The notes under the pieces are model-generated. The model did no database searches. It was not told where the DNA came from and worked only from the letters and a program-made list of their open reading frames with translations. From assembly GCA_003133815.1 (NCBI GenBank), contig PKZR01000217.1, forward strand, positions 1 to 17,746: 17,746 nucleotides of DNA. The letters are read 5' to 3'. This document shows positions 1-7,355 of this stretch, piece after piece. Origin of the DNA: Limisphaerales bacterium (GTDB lineage: Bacteria > Verrucomicrobiota > Verrucomicrobiia > Limisphaerales > UBA11358). How positions within the stretch are numbered: the first letter of the stretch is position 1; each line of letters starts with the position of its first letter. A program made the position numbers and the translations under genes.

Positions 1-188
1 AGACAATTTCGAGGGCGATTGAAATGGCGAAAGAGACGTGGGTTGACATCATTTCATTCTGGCCGACGCACAATCCATTTTACGGAATGTCATGGCGCTA
101 TCATCTTGGCTTGATGAATAAAATCGGTGAGAAAACTTGGAAAGGGCGTGAAGTATTTTTACGAGTGAAGCAAGGCGAGGCGAAATGA
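1..188 (+). CDS. C-terminal fragment of an unidentified protein
   Basis: An open frame enters from the left edge (first full codon at 3) and ends at the TGA at 186-188, leaving about 61 residues. The visible tail is rich in aromatic residues (Trp, Phe, Tyr, His) in its middle and ends in a basic stretch with a short hydrophilic end. No family motif can be recognised from this fragment. The stop codon overlaps the ATG of the following glycosyltransferase in an ATGA joint, so the two genes are almost certainly cotranscribed and translationally coupled. That suggests a role in cell-surface glycan or lipid-linked sugar metabolism, but this rests on context only. A methyltransferase or another glycan enzyme is possible. 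The start lies outside the window. Confidence 0.7.
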   Translation, partial: TISRAIEMAKETWVDIISFWPTHNPFYGMSWRYHLGLMNKIGEKTWKGREVFLRVKQGEAK

Positions 189-916
189 GCGAACCGGCGG
201 AAATCAGCTTTGTGATTCCCTGCCACAACGAGGCGGCGAATTTGAAACCCCTTGTCGCGGCTATCGCCGCAGCGATTGAGCCGCAAAAAAAAACTTACGA
301 AATCATCATCACCGACGATTGCAGCACAGATAATTCATGGGCGATTTTGAAGGAACTAACCACATCTGATTTAAAAATAAGAGCGCAGAAATTTGCCTTC
401 AATTGCGGGCAGTCCGCCGCGCTTTGGGCGGGGATAAAGGCCGCGCGCGGGAAATTCATCGTCACACTCGACGCGGATCTGCAGAACGATCCGCAGGATG
501 CGCCGAAGCTACTGGAATCATTGAAAATTTTTGATTGTGCTTGCGGCACGCGAATTGAGGCGCGCAGCCACGGTGACAATTTCATTCGCATTGCCTCGTC
601 AAGCATCGCGAACTGGGTGCGCAACAGGCTTTCGGGCGAGAACATATCCGACGCGGGCTGCTGCTACCGCGCGTTCAAGCGCGAGTGTGTTTCGGACTTA
701 AAATTTTTCAAGGGGATGCACCGCTTCCTGCCGACGCTGTTCAAAATAGAGGGATTTACAGTCACGGAAATTCCCGTCGGTCACAATCCGCGCGTCGCAG
801 GTGCAAGCCACTATGGAGTTTGGAATCGGCTGTTCGCATCGCTTTACGATTTGTTCGCGGTGCGCTGGATGAAGAAGCGGATGTTCAAATATAAAATAGC
901 GGAGACGCTCAATTAA
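185..916 (+). CDS. Family 2 glycosyltransferase (DPM1/ArnC-like)
   Basis: This 243-residue protein is a GT-A fold glycosyltransferase. Family members move a sugar from a nucleotide donor to polyprenyl phosphate or a related acceptor at the inner face of the membrane. The N-terminal strand FVIPCHNEAANL (residues 9-20), the nucleotide-binding TDDCSTDNS (43-51) and the metal-binding DADLQNDP (96-103, DxD at 96-98) are all present. A later segment, SDAGCCYRAFKR (155-166), matches the DPM1-like region near the acceptor site. The C-terminus is basic and amphipathic, without the two transmembrane helices of ArnC/GtrB, so it is the short soluble or peripheral DPM1 type. The ATG at 185 overlaps the upstream stop, and an AGGCGAGG purine stretch lies just before it. 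The exact donor and acceptor cannot be told from sequence. Confidence 0.88.
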   Translation: MSEPAEISFVIPCHNEAANLKPLVAAIAAAIEPQKKTYEIIITDDCSTDNSWAILKELTTSDLKIRAQKFAFNCGQSAALWAGIKAARGKFIVTLDADLQNDPQDAPKLLESLKIFDCACGTRIEARSHGDNFIRIASSSIANWVRNRLSGENISDAGCCYRAFKRECVSDLKFFKGMHRFLPTLFKIEGFTVTEIPVGHNPRVAGASHYGVWNRLFASLYDLFAVRWMKKRMFKYKIAETLN

Positions 917-943
917 CTTTGTGCGAAACAACGCGGGGAAATC

Positions 944-1276
944 ATGCAGCGATTATTCATCATCACGACGAATAGCGTGCTGCTGATACTGTTGATCATC
1001 GGCATCCCGGCGGCCACGGGCACGAAGCTGGGCGACTGGCAGGTCTCGTCAGCTCATGCGATGAGGCTGCTGCTGTTTTTTGGATTGGGAACCGCCGCCG
1101 CCGGGAATTTGATGGCGGCGTTGTTTATTATCAGTGGGCGAAAGGAAAAAATCCTATGTTTGGAATGGACGGCTGTTTTCGCCGCGCTGCTGCTGGCGCA
1201 CTGGGCGTTCACGCGGGGATATTTTAACTTCGAATGGTTAAAGCAGATGCTGATTTGGTTGCAGAAGCGCTTTTAA
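944..1276 (+). CDS. Small three-helix membrane protein
   Basis: A 110-residue protein with three predicted transmembrane segments, at about residues 8-24, 43-63 and 74-92, and a basic amphipathic C-terminal tail (WLKQMLIWLQKRF). No family was recognised. The start is ATG at 944 with a GGGGA stretch a few bases upstream. It follows the glycosyltransferase by 27 nt on the same strand, so cotranscription is likely. Small multi-helix proteins next to DPM1-like glycosyltransferases are often GtrA-type flippases or membrane anchors, and this soluble-type transferase lacks its own helices. Partnership is inference only, since no GtrA motif is visible. The gene converges on the first arabinofuranosidase with 29 nt between stops and no clear terminator hairpin. 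Confidence 0.65.
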   Translation: MQRLFIITTNSVLLILLIIGIPAATGTKLGDWQVSSAHAMRLLLFFGLGTAAAGNLMAALFIISGRKEKILCLEWTAVFAALLLAHWAFTRGYFNFEWLKQMLIWLQKRF

Positions 1277-1305
1277 ATTTGCCTGATTGCCGCCCGTCGC
1301 GCGTT

Positions 1306-3339
1306 TCAATTCGACTTCACCTTCAAAATCGTGATGGAAAAAGGTGGAAAAGCGCGAGTGAAATCAGCGCTCAACCCATCCACGTTAGATGTGACGGGAA
1401 TAATTTTAGTTGGTTCCTGAATTGAATTTGTGTCGTCGGGGCTGCTTGCACTCATAACAACGGCTTCCGCAGAAGAATTGACATTGTTCGCACCGGTGAT
1501 TTTAACATGAATGGATTGAGGCGAGCCGAGGCGGTTGACGATTTTCAGGAAGATGGTTCCGCTCTGGCTATCGCGCGTGGCGTCGAAGAAAAGCGACGGC
1601 ACTTGTCGCCCGGAACGAGTTGTATAAGTGGGGACATTCAGCGAATCCGTCGCCAGCACATGCTCTCCGTGGTTTGAGCTGAACATGGCTTGCGCGTAAT
1701 AGGATGGAGAGCCGTAGCTGGTCAGCGCGTCGTAGCCAAGAAGGTCCGAGCGCCATTGCATGGAGCCGCCTTTGGCGAGGTCGCTGACGTTCACGAAGAG
1801 CGGTGCGTAACTTGAAAGAAGAACGAGGTCTGAATTGCGTTCCATGCAGCACATCCACGCGGCATCACCGAGCGCGCCCGCCATGTTTGGCGTGGGAGAG
1901 CCGACACGGGTGGCCCATTCGCCTACGAAAACTTTTGGGCCGGTGCGCGGACGGTTGTCATACAAATGCGACTGCGCCTCCATCTGTTCCTCAGTTTTGT
2001 AGAAATGCTCGTCAACCAAGTCTGGAGTGCGGCTGTGTACACGCAGGGACTCAGGATGATCGTTGCCCACCGTGGAGATGATTTGCAATTGCGGATATTT
2101 TGCCTTAATGGCGTCATAAAATTGCGCGAACCGGCCGTTGTAACTGCCGGACTTGTCAAAAAAATCTTCGTTGCCTATCTCGACGTAGCTCAGGGTAAAT
2201 GGAGTTGGATGACCGTCCTGGATGCGTTGTGCACCCCATTTTGTGCTGGCATCACCAGTCACATATTCAATTTCATCAAGCGCATCTTGTACATAAGGCT
2301 GCAAATCCGCGCCCGGCTGGATCACTTTCGGATTTTTGGAATAACCGGCGTAGAGCGCAAGCACCGGCTGCATGTTCAAGTCCTCGCACCATTCCAAGAA
2401 TTCGAGAAGGCCGAAACCGTCGGTAGTCCAATAACCCCAGGCGTCGTTCATGTGGCCGGGACGTTGAGAAATGTCGCCGATGGTTTTTTTCCAGTCGAAG
2501 CGATGATCAAGCTGGTGGCCTTCGAGAAAATCGCCTCCGGGAAAACGCAAAAATGACGGGTGCATCCCCGCCATCAATTCCATCAAATCAGGACGCGTGC
2601 CGTTTGGACGGTTTTTATAGGTTGGAGGAAACAGAGAAACCTGCTGAAACCAGATTGTGCCCGGTGCGTCCGCCGTGATGACAAAGAGATTGTCCTTCGA
2701 CGGTGCGACATCTTTCGTAAACAACGAGAATTCAAATTTTTTCCATTCACCGGAGAGACCGGAAATTTCCGCGCTAGAGTAAACCGTTTTACCATCGACG
2801 CTCTGAAGCTTAACAGTGAGCGCGCCAGAAAATCTTCCAACCGATTTCGCGTAAAAGGAAACGCAATATTTCGAATTCGGGTGAACCGGTATTCCCCAGA
2901 AACCGGCGTTCATAAAGCCAGCAGGAGAATCTTTAGACGCAAGCGACGCGTCCAGTTTTAGACTGACATTCAGCGCGTCGTTTAAAGGCGTGGAGGCGTC
3001 CACGGAAATGGCTCCGTTGCCGACGGCGCTCCAATAGACTGCATTTGTCGGGTTGGCTTTGAACGTGCGGTTGCGGATGAGTTCGGCATAAAGGCCGCCT
3101 TCCAGCGCGAAATTAATATCTTCGGTCATCAATCCGTAAAGCGTCGGGCTGACTTCAGCGACGACCTGATCAGCCTTGATTTGCAAAACAGGAATCACCG
3201 CAGGCGCTTCAGAAACGGAGTTGGTAGAATCAGAATTAGTTGGTTGAGCGCGCAAAAAGTTGGTGGCCGTGGTTAGCAGAAGAAAATAAAAGCCGAGCAG
3301 AAAAATAATTTTGTTACAGAAAGAGAATTTGGATTTCAT
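1306..3339 (-). CDS. Secreted GH51-type alpha-L-arabinofuranosidase (copy 1)
   Basis: A 677-residue secreted glycosidase expected to release terminal alpha-L-arabinofuranosyl groups from arabinan or arabinoxylan. A Sec signal with a basic start and hydrophobic core occupies residues 1-31. Next come the family's N-terminal segment with GLMTEDINF (69-77) and GGLYAELIRNR (81-91), a carbohydrate-binding beta-sandwich-like region (about 98-238), and the TIM barrel. The barrel shows FLRFPGGDFLEG (263-274), the acid/base glutamate E391 in GNED and the nucleophile E474 in FVGEWATR. The last ~150 residues form the C-terminal beta domain. Both catalytic carboxylates are intact, so the enzyme should be active. 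No Shine-Dalgarno is evident before the ATG at 3339. It lies 131 nt downstream of a close paralogue on the same strand, and the duplication includes the upstream region. No transporter or regulator is nearby. Substrate specificity is inferred. Confidence 0.88.
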   Translation of the reverse strand: MKSKFSFCNKIIFLLGFYFLLLTTATNFLRAQPTNSDSTNSVSEAPAVIPVLQIKADQVVAEVSPTLYGLMTEDINFALEGGLYAELIRNRTFKANPTNAVYWSAVGNGAISVDASTPLNDALNVSLKLDASLASKDSPAGFMNAGFWGIPVHPNSKYCVSFYAKSVGRFSGALTVKLQSVDGKTVYSSAEISGLSGEWKKFEFSLFTKDVAPSKDNLFVITADAPGTIWFQQVSLFPPTYKNRPNGTRPDLMELMAGMHPSFLRFPGGDFLEGHQLDHRFDWKKTIGDISQRPGHMNDAWGYWTTDGFGLLEFLEWCEDLNMQPVLALYAGYSKNPKVIQPGADLQPYVQDALDEIEYVTGDASTKWGAQRIQDGHPTPFTLSYVEIGNEDFFDKSGSYNGRFAQFYDAIKAKYPQLQIISTVGNDHPESLRVHSRTPDLVDEHFYKTEEQMEAQSHLYDNRPRTGPKVFVGEWATRVGSPTPNMAGALGDAAWMCCMERNSDLVLLSSYAPLFVNVSDLAKGGSMQWRSDLLGYDALTSYGSPSYYAQAMFSSNHGEHVLATDSLNVPTYTTRSGRQVPSLFFDATRDSQSGTIFLKIVNRLGSPQSIHVKITGANNVNSSAEAVVMSASSPDDTNSIQEPTKIIPVTSNVDGLSADFTRAFPPFSITILKVKSN

Positions 3340-3470
3340 AGGTAAAAAGTGAACTTAAAGCGGCCCAAAGGCCAATACAAGCCTCGAAATTTCAAGCTCC
3401 AGGATTTTGTCCTGAAAAACCTCAATCCGCATTGTTGCTGACTACGAAGACAACAATTTAGCGGTACATC
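3340..3470 (-). promoter_or_regulatory. Upstream region of GH51 copy 1, conserved with copy 2
   Basis: This 131-nt gap between the tandem glycosidase genes keeps blocks also found upstream of copy 2. Read on the + strand, they are AACTTAA (3352-3358), GGCCA (3370-3374), CAAGC (3378-3382), GAAATTT (3386-3392) and GAAAAACCTCA (3414-3424). The first four lie 13, 31, 39 and 47 nt from the start codon, exactly as in copy 2. Conservation at fixed distance suggests each copy carries its own promoter or leader. No convincing -35/-10 pair was found. Confidence 0.5.
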
Positions 3471-5567
3471 TTAGTTCGTTTTCAACTGCAAGACCGTGAT
3501 GGAATAAGGTGGAAAAGCGCGAGTGAAATCAGCGCCCAACCCATCCACATTAGAAGTGACGGGTACAATTTTAGTCGGTTCCTGGATTGAATTTGTGTCG
3601 TCGGGGCTGCTTGCGCTCATAATGGCGGCTTCCGCAGAAGAATCGACATTGTTCGCACCGGTGATTTTAACATGAACGGATTGGGGCGAGCCGAGGCGGT
3701 TGACGATTTTCAGGAATATGGTTCCGTTCTGACTGTCGCGCGTGGCATCAAAGTAAAGCGAAGGCACTTGTCGCGGAGCCGAGGCACCATTGCGTCCACG
3801 TGGTGGCTGCCATGTGTAGGTCGGGACGTCCTGCGAGTCGGTCGCCAGCACAACGTCTCCGTGATGTGCGCTGAACATGACTTGCGCGTAATAGGATGGA
3901 GAGCCGTAGCTGGTCAGCGCGTCGTAGCCGATGAGGTCGCTGGGCCATTGCATGGAGCGCGTGCTGCGGGGCGTGCTCGTCAGATCGCTTACGTTCACAA
4001 AGAGCGGGGCATACGATTCCATAAGCACGAGGTCTGAATTGCGTTCCATGCAGCACATCCACGCGGCATCGCCGAGCGCGCCCGCCATGTTTGGCGTGGG
4101 TGAGCCGACACGGGTGGCCCATTCGCCGACGAAAACTTTCGGGCCGGTGCGCGGGCGATCGTCATAAATGTGCGACTGCGATTCCATTTGCTCCTGCGAA
4201 CGATAATAATGTTCGTCGACCAAATCCGGCGTGCGGCTATGCACACGGAGAGATTCGGGGTGGTCATTACCCACCGTTGAGATGATTTGGAGTTGCGGAT
4301 ATTTGGCCTTGATGGCGTCGTAAAATTGTGAGAATCGCGCGTCGTATGTGTTGGAACGGTCAAACCAGTCTTCGTTGCCGACCTCGACGTAATGCAACGG
4401 GAACGGCGCGGGATGACCATCCTGTGCACGAATGGCGCCCCAAGTCGTGCTGGTGTCGCCGGTGATGTATTCGATTTCGTCAAGCGCATCTTGGACGTAA
4501 GGTTTCAGGTCATCGCCAGGCGCGACACGTTGCTGGCGCAGCGAGTAACCCGCATAAACGGCAAGCAACGGCTCCATGTGCAGATCTTCGCACCAGTTGA
4601 GATATTCCATCAGGCCGAAACCATCCGTGGACCAGTAATCCCACGGGCTGCGGTGTCCGGGCCGCTGCGACGTCTCACCGATGGTTTTCTTCCAGTCGAA
4701 ACGCTCGTTTATTAAATCGCCCTCCAGATAATTTCCACCGGGCAGACGCAAAAATTTCGGGTTCATGGCGGCGAGCAATTGCATGATGTCGGGACGATTT
4801 CCATTTGCACGGTTATTAAAAGTCGGTGGAAACAATGAGACTTGCTGAAACCAGACGGAACCGGGCCTGCCCCACAGCTTGGCCCACCAAGTTTTGGGTT
4901 TGGTTGTCGTGATGATCAACTGGTTGTCTTTGGACGGTGAAACATCTCCGGTCGTCAGGGTCACTTCATATTTATCCCAACTTGAAGAAATCTTTGGAAC
5001 CTCCGCGCTCGCAAAAATAGTTCCGCCGTTTGTGCTTACGATGGCAACCGTGAGAGGGCCGTTGAAGTGTCCGCCTTTGGCATAAAAAGACGCGTGGTAG
5101 GCTGTATTCGGCTTGACCGGAATTCCCCAATAGCCGCCGTTTGCAATTCCAACCGGCGAACTTTCAGAAGCGTAGCTTGTATCCAGTTTCAAACTCACGT
5201 TTAAAGCCGCATTCAGCGGCTGATTTTTGTCTACCGAAATCGTTGCATTTCCGACGGTGTTCCAAAAAATCGCGTTCGTCGAATTCGCTTTGAATGAACG
5301 GTTGCGAATAAGTTCGCCGTAAATTCCTCCTTCGTAGGAAAAATTAATTTCCTCGGTCATCAAACCGTATAGAATCGGACTGACCTTCGCGGCGATTTGA
5401 TCGGCCTTGATTTGCAAAACAGGAATTGCTGGCGCTCCAGAAATGGAATTGGTGCCTTCCGAATTCGTGGTCTGCGCGCGCAAAAAATTCGTGGCTGTGG
5501 CTGCCAGAAGAAAAAAAGTGCAGAGTGGCAAAATAGTTTTGTTCCTGAAAGAGTTGTTTGAGTTCAT
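3471..5567 (-). CDS. Secreted GH51-type alpha-L-arabinofuranosidase (copy 2)
   Basis: A 698-residue paralogue of the downstream gene with the same layout: Sec signal (residues 1-31), GLMTEEINF (68-76) and GELIRNR (84-90), a beta-sandwich region, a TIM barrel with FLRLPGGNYLEG, acid/base E399 in GNED, nucleophile E482 in FVGEWATR, and a C-terminal beta domain. It is expected to hydrolyse terminal arabinofuranosyl linkages outside the cytoplasm. Two insertions set it apart from copy 1: a Trp/Lys-rich stretch near residues 222-236 at the end of the binding domain, and an Arg/Pro-rich loop near the C-terminal domain (around 3768-3823). These could change substrate range. The N-terminal half has diverged far more than parts of the C-terminal half. 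It is the upstream gene of the pair and is divergent from the ComM-like gene at 5690. Start is ATG at 5567. Confidence 0.88.
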   Translation of the reverse strand: MNSNNSFRNKTILPLCTFFLLAATATNFLRAQTTNSEGTNSISGAPAIPVLQIKADQIAAKVSPILYGLMTEEINFSYEGGIYGELIRNRSFKANSTNAIFWNTVGNATISVDKNQPLNAALNVSLKLDTSYASESSPVGIANGGYWGIPVKPNTAYHASFYAKGGHFNGPLTVAIVSTNGGTIFASAEVPKISSSWDKYEVTLTTGDVSPSKDNQLIITTTKPKTWWAKLWGRPGSVWFQQVSLFPPTFNNRANGNRPDIMQLLAAMNPKFLRLPGGNYLEGDLINERFDWKKTIGETSQRPGHRSPWDYWSTDGFGLMEYLNWCEDLHMEPLLAVYAGYSLRQQRVAPGDDLKPYVQDALDEIEYITGDTSTTWGAIRAQDGHPAPFPLHYVEVGNEDWFDRSNTYDARFSQFYDAIKAKYPQLQIISTVGNDHPESLRVHSRTPDLVDEHYYRSQEQMESQSHIYDDRPRTGPKVFVGEWATRVGSPTPNMAGALGDAAWMCCMERNSDLVLMESYAPLFVNVSDLTSTPRSTRSMQWPSDLIGYDALTSYGSPSYYAQVMFSAHHGDVVLATDSQDVPTYTWQPPRGRNGASAPRQVPSLYFDATRDSQNGTIFLKIVNRLGSPQSVHVKITGANNVDSSAEAAIMSASSPDDTNSIQEPTKIVPVTSNVDGLGADFTRAFPPYSITVLQLKTN

Positions 5568-5689
5568 AGACGGAAGTTCAACTTAATGCTGGGTAAGGGC
5601 CATTTCAAGCTTGGAAATTTTGACAATGCAGGGATTGCGCCAGAAAAACCTCATTGCGCTTTACAGCCGCTCGCCCATAAATTCGATCC
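5568..5689. promoter_or_regulatory. Divergent intergenic region, GH51 copy 2 / comM-like
   Basis: A 122-nt region between two divergent start codons must hold promoters for both directions. On the + strand it carries AACTTAA (5580-5586), GGCCA (5598-5602), CAAGC (5606-5610), GAAATTT (5614-5620) and GAAAAACCTCA (5643-5653). The same blocks occur upstream of GH51 copy 1, four of them at identical distances from the start. A TTGACA sits at 5620-5625, but no good -10 box follows at 16-18 nt, so no promoter is assigned. Confidence 0.5.
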
Positions 5690-7216
5690 ATGCTTTCGAG
5701 AATTTGTTCCGCCGCGCTCAATGGCATCGATGCGTATCCCATCGAAGTCGAGGTCAATGCCGGTTACGGCGATACTCTCGTCGTCATCGTCGGCCTGCCC
5801 GACGCGGCCGTGAAGGAATCGCGCGACCGTGTCTCGACTGCGCTCACCAACTCCGGCTACAAATTTCCGATGGGCCGCACCACCATCAACCTCGCGCCAG
5901 CCGATGTGAAAAAAGAGGGGCCGAGCTTTGATTTGCCCATCGCAATCGGAATGCTGGCAGCAAGTGAACAAATCGAAACGGACCAACTGGATAATTTTGT
6001 AATCACCGGCGAACTCGCGCTGACCGGCGCAGTCCGTCCTGGCAAGGGAATTTTGCCGATGGCATTGCATGCAAAAGCGGACGGCAAAACAGGAATGCTG
6101 GTTCCGGAGGAAAATGCGGCGGAAGCTGCGGTCGTTTCCGGCTTGCAGGTAATTCCCGTTCAGAATTTGCGCGAAGCCGCACAATTCCTCGAGGGCGAAA
6201 TTAAAATAGCGCCAGCGAAAGTGGACATCGCAAAACTTTTCGAGTACGAAAACGATGACGACTGCGATTTTGCCGAGGTCAAAGGCCAGGAAAACGTCAA
6301 ACGCGCGCTCGAAATCGCCGCCGCAGGCGGACACAACGTCCTGCTCATCGGGCCGCCGGGAACAGGCAAATCCATGCTCGCAAAACGGCTCGCGACAATT
6401 TTGCCGCCGCTCACTTTGGATGAAGCTCTTGAAACCACAAAAATTCACAGCATCGTCGGCTTGCTGAAATCCGGCCAGGCGCTCGTCACGCAGCGCCCGT
6501 TTCGATCGCCGCATCACACGGCAAGCGACGCCGGACTTTTGGGCGGCAACATCAATCCGACGCCCGGAGAAATTTCTCTCGCGCACCACGGCGTTTTGTT
6601 TCTGGACGAACTGCCCGAGTTTAAACGCAGCGTCCTGGAAACGATGCGCCAGCCGCTCGAAGAAGGCGTTGTTACAATATCACGGGCGGCGGGCACGATG
6701 ACCTTCCCATCGCAATTCATGCTCGTGGCAGCGATGAACCCCACTCCAGATGGAAAAATGCCGGGAGAATCAAGAAGCTCCCCGCGCGAAATTCAAAATT
6801 ATCTCGGCCGGATTTCAGGACCGCTGCTTGACCGAGTGGATTTGCACGTCGAAGTGCCGCAGGTGAAGTTCCGGGAAATTTCAGGCGACAAAACCGGCGA
6901 GGCTTCCGCACAAATTCGCTTGCGTGTCATGGCCGCGCGCCAGCGCCAGCAAAAGCGGTTTGCGCACAAACCAAAGATCACTTGCAACGCGCGCCTCGGC
7001 CCAAGAGAGCTGAAAGTATTCTGCGCGCTTGACGATTTGACAAAGGAACTGCTCAAAAATGCGATGGCAGAATTGAATTTTAGCGCACGCGCCTACGACC
7101 GGATATTAAAGGTGGCGCGGACGATTGCGGACCTAGCCGGTTCGGAAAACATCCAAAGCGAACATGTTTCAGAGGCGGTTCAATATCGTTCGCTCGACCG
7201 GCAATTATGGACTTAA
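5690..7216 (+). CDS. comM: YifB/ComM-family Mg-chelatase-like AAA ATPase
   Basis: A 508-residue cytosolic AAA+ protein of the YifB/ComM family. Characterised ComM is a hexameric helicase that promotes branch migration during natural transformation; in bacteria with no known competence the role is unclear. The N-terminal ChlI-like domain spans about 1-170. The AAA core shows Walker A GPPGTGKS (221-228), Walker B VLFLDELPEF (302-311), and the family segments RPFRSPHHTASDAGLLGG (269-286) and RISGPLLDR (374-382). The C-terminal helical domain includes ELNFSARAYDRILKVARTIADL (461-482 region). Length is normal. The usual zinc-finger-like cysteines after the sensor-1 AMNP motif are absent: the segment begins NPTPDGK and continues with SRSSPRE. 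The gene is divergent from the glycosidases and followed by a 139-nt gap before batD. Start ATG 5690 is chosen because the family N-terminus (MLSRI...) begins there. Confidence 0.93.
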   Translation: MLSRICSAALNGIDAYPIEVEVNAGYGDTLVVIVGLPDAAVKESRDRVSTALTNSGYKFPMGRTTINLAPADVKKEGPSFDLPIAIGMLAASEQIETDQLDNFVITGELALTGAVRPGKGILPMALHAKADGKTGMLVPEENAAEAAVVSGLQVIPVQNLREAAQFLEGEIKIAPAKVDIAKLFEYENDDDCDFAEVKGQENVKRALEIAAAGGHNVLLIGPPGTGKSMLAKRLATILPPLTLDEALETTKIHSIVGLLKSGQALVTQRPFRSPHHTASDAGLLGGNINPTPGEISLAHHGVLFLDELPEFKRSVLETMRQPLEEGVVTISRAAGTMTFPSQFMLVAAMNPTPDGKMPGESRSSPREIQNYLGRISGPLLDRVDLHVEVPQVKFREISGDKTGEASAQIRLRVMAARQRQQKRFAHKPKITCNARLGPRELKVFCALDDLTKELLKNAMAELNFSARAYDRILKVARTIADLAGSENIQSEHVSEAVQYRSLDRQLWT

Positions 7217-7355
7217 ATCAAGGAGCTCGGTCTCGCAGTTCGAATACAAATAGTGAACAATTTGCCGGAAGAAATGTCATAAGAAATGTCATATTTGAAA
7301 AGAAAAATTATTGCGCAAAAATCGAAAAGTTGAAAAATTATTTCACGGATAAAAT
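7217..7355 (+). promoter_or_regulatory. AT-rich leader upstream of the Bat locus
   Basis: The 139-nt gap between the comM-like gene and batD is markedly AT-rich compared with its flanks and carries a perfect 12-bp tandem repeat. It is the obvious place for the promoter of the batD-batE unit. I could not assign a confident -35/-10 pair or a terminator hairpin for the upstream gene. Confidence 0.45.
7269..7292. repeat. 12-bp tandem direct repeat, candidate operator
   Basis: AAGAAATGTCAT occurs twice back to back (7269-7280 and 7281-7292) with no mismatch. The repeat lies 64 nt before the batD start codon. The TGTCAT core recalls a Pho-box half-site, but the half-sites here are 12 bp apart rather than 11. 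Direct repeats like this are typical binding sites for OmpR/PhoB-type response regulators; that reading is inference. Confidence 0.6.

Noticed and set aside
1966..2556. 196-codon open frame on the + strand opposite GH51 copy 1
   Set aside because: It lies wholly antisense to a gene with intact catalytic motifs, and its translation shows no domain. It is a shadow of the real frame.
5620..5625. TTGACA as a -35 box for the comM-like gene
   Set aside because: No acceptable -10 hexamer follows at 16-18 nt, so a promoter cannot be supported.
5651..6589. 312-codon open frame on the - strand opposite the comM-like gene
   Set aside because: The translation is Cys/Arg/Phe-rich with no family motif, while the + strand has complete Walker A and B motifs. 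It follows from GC-biased codons.
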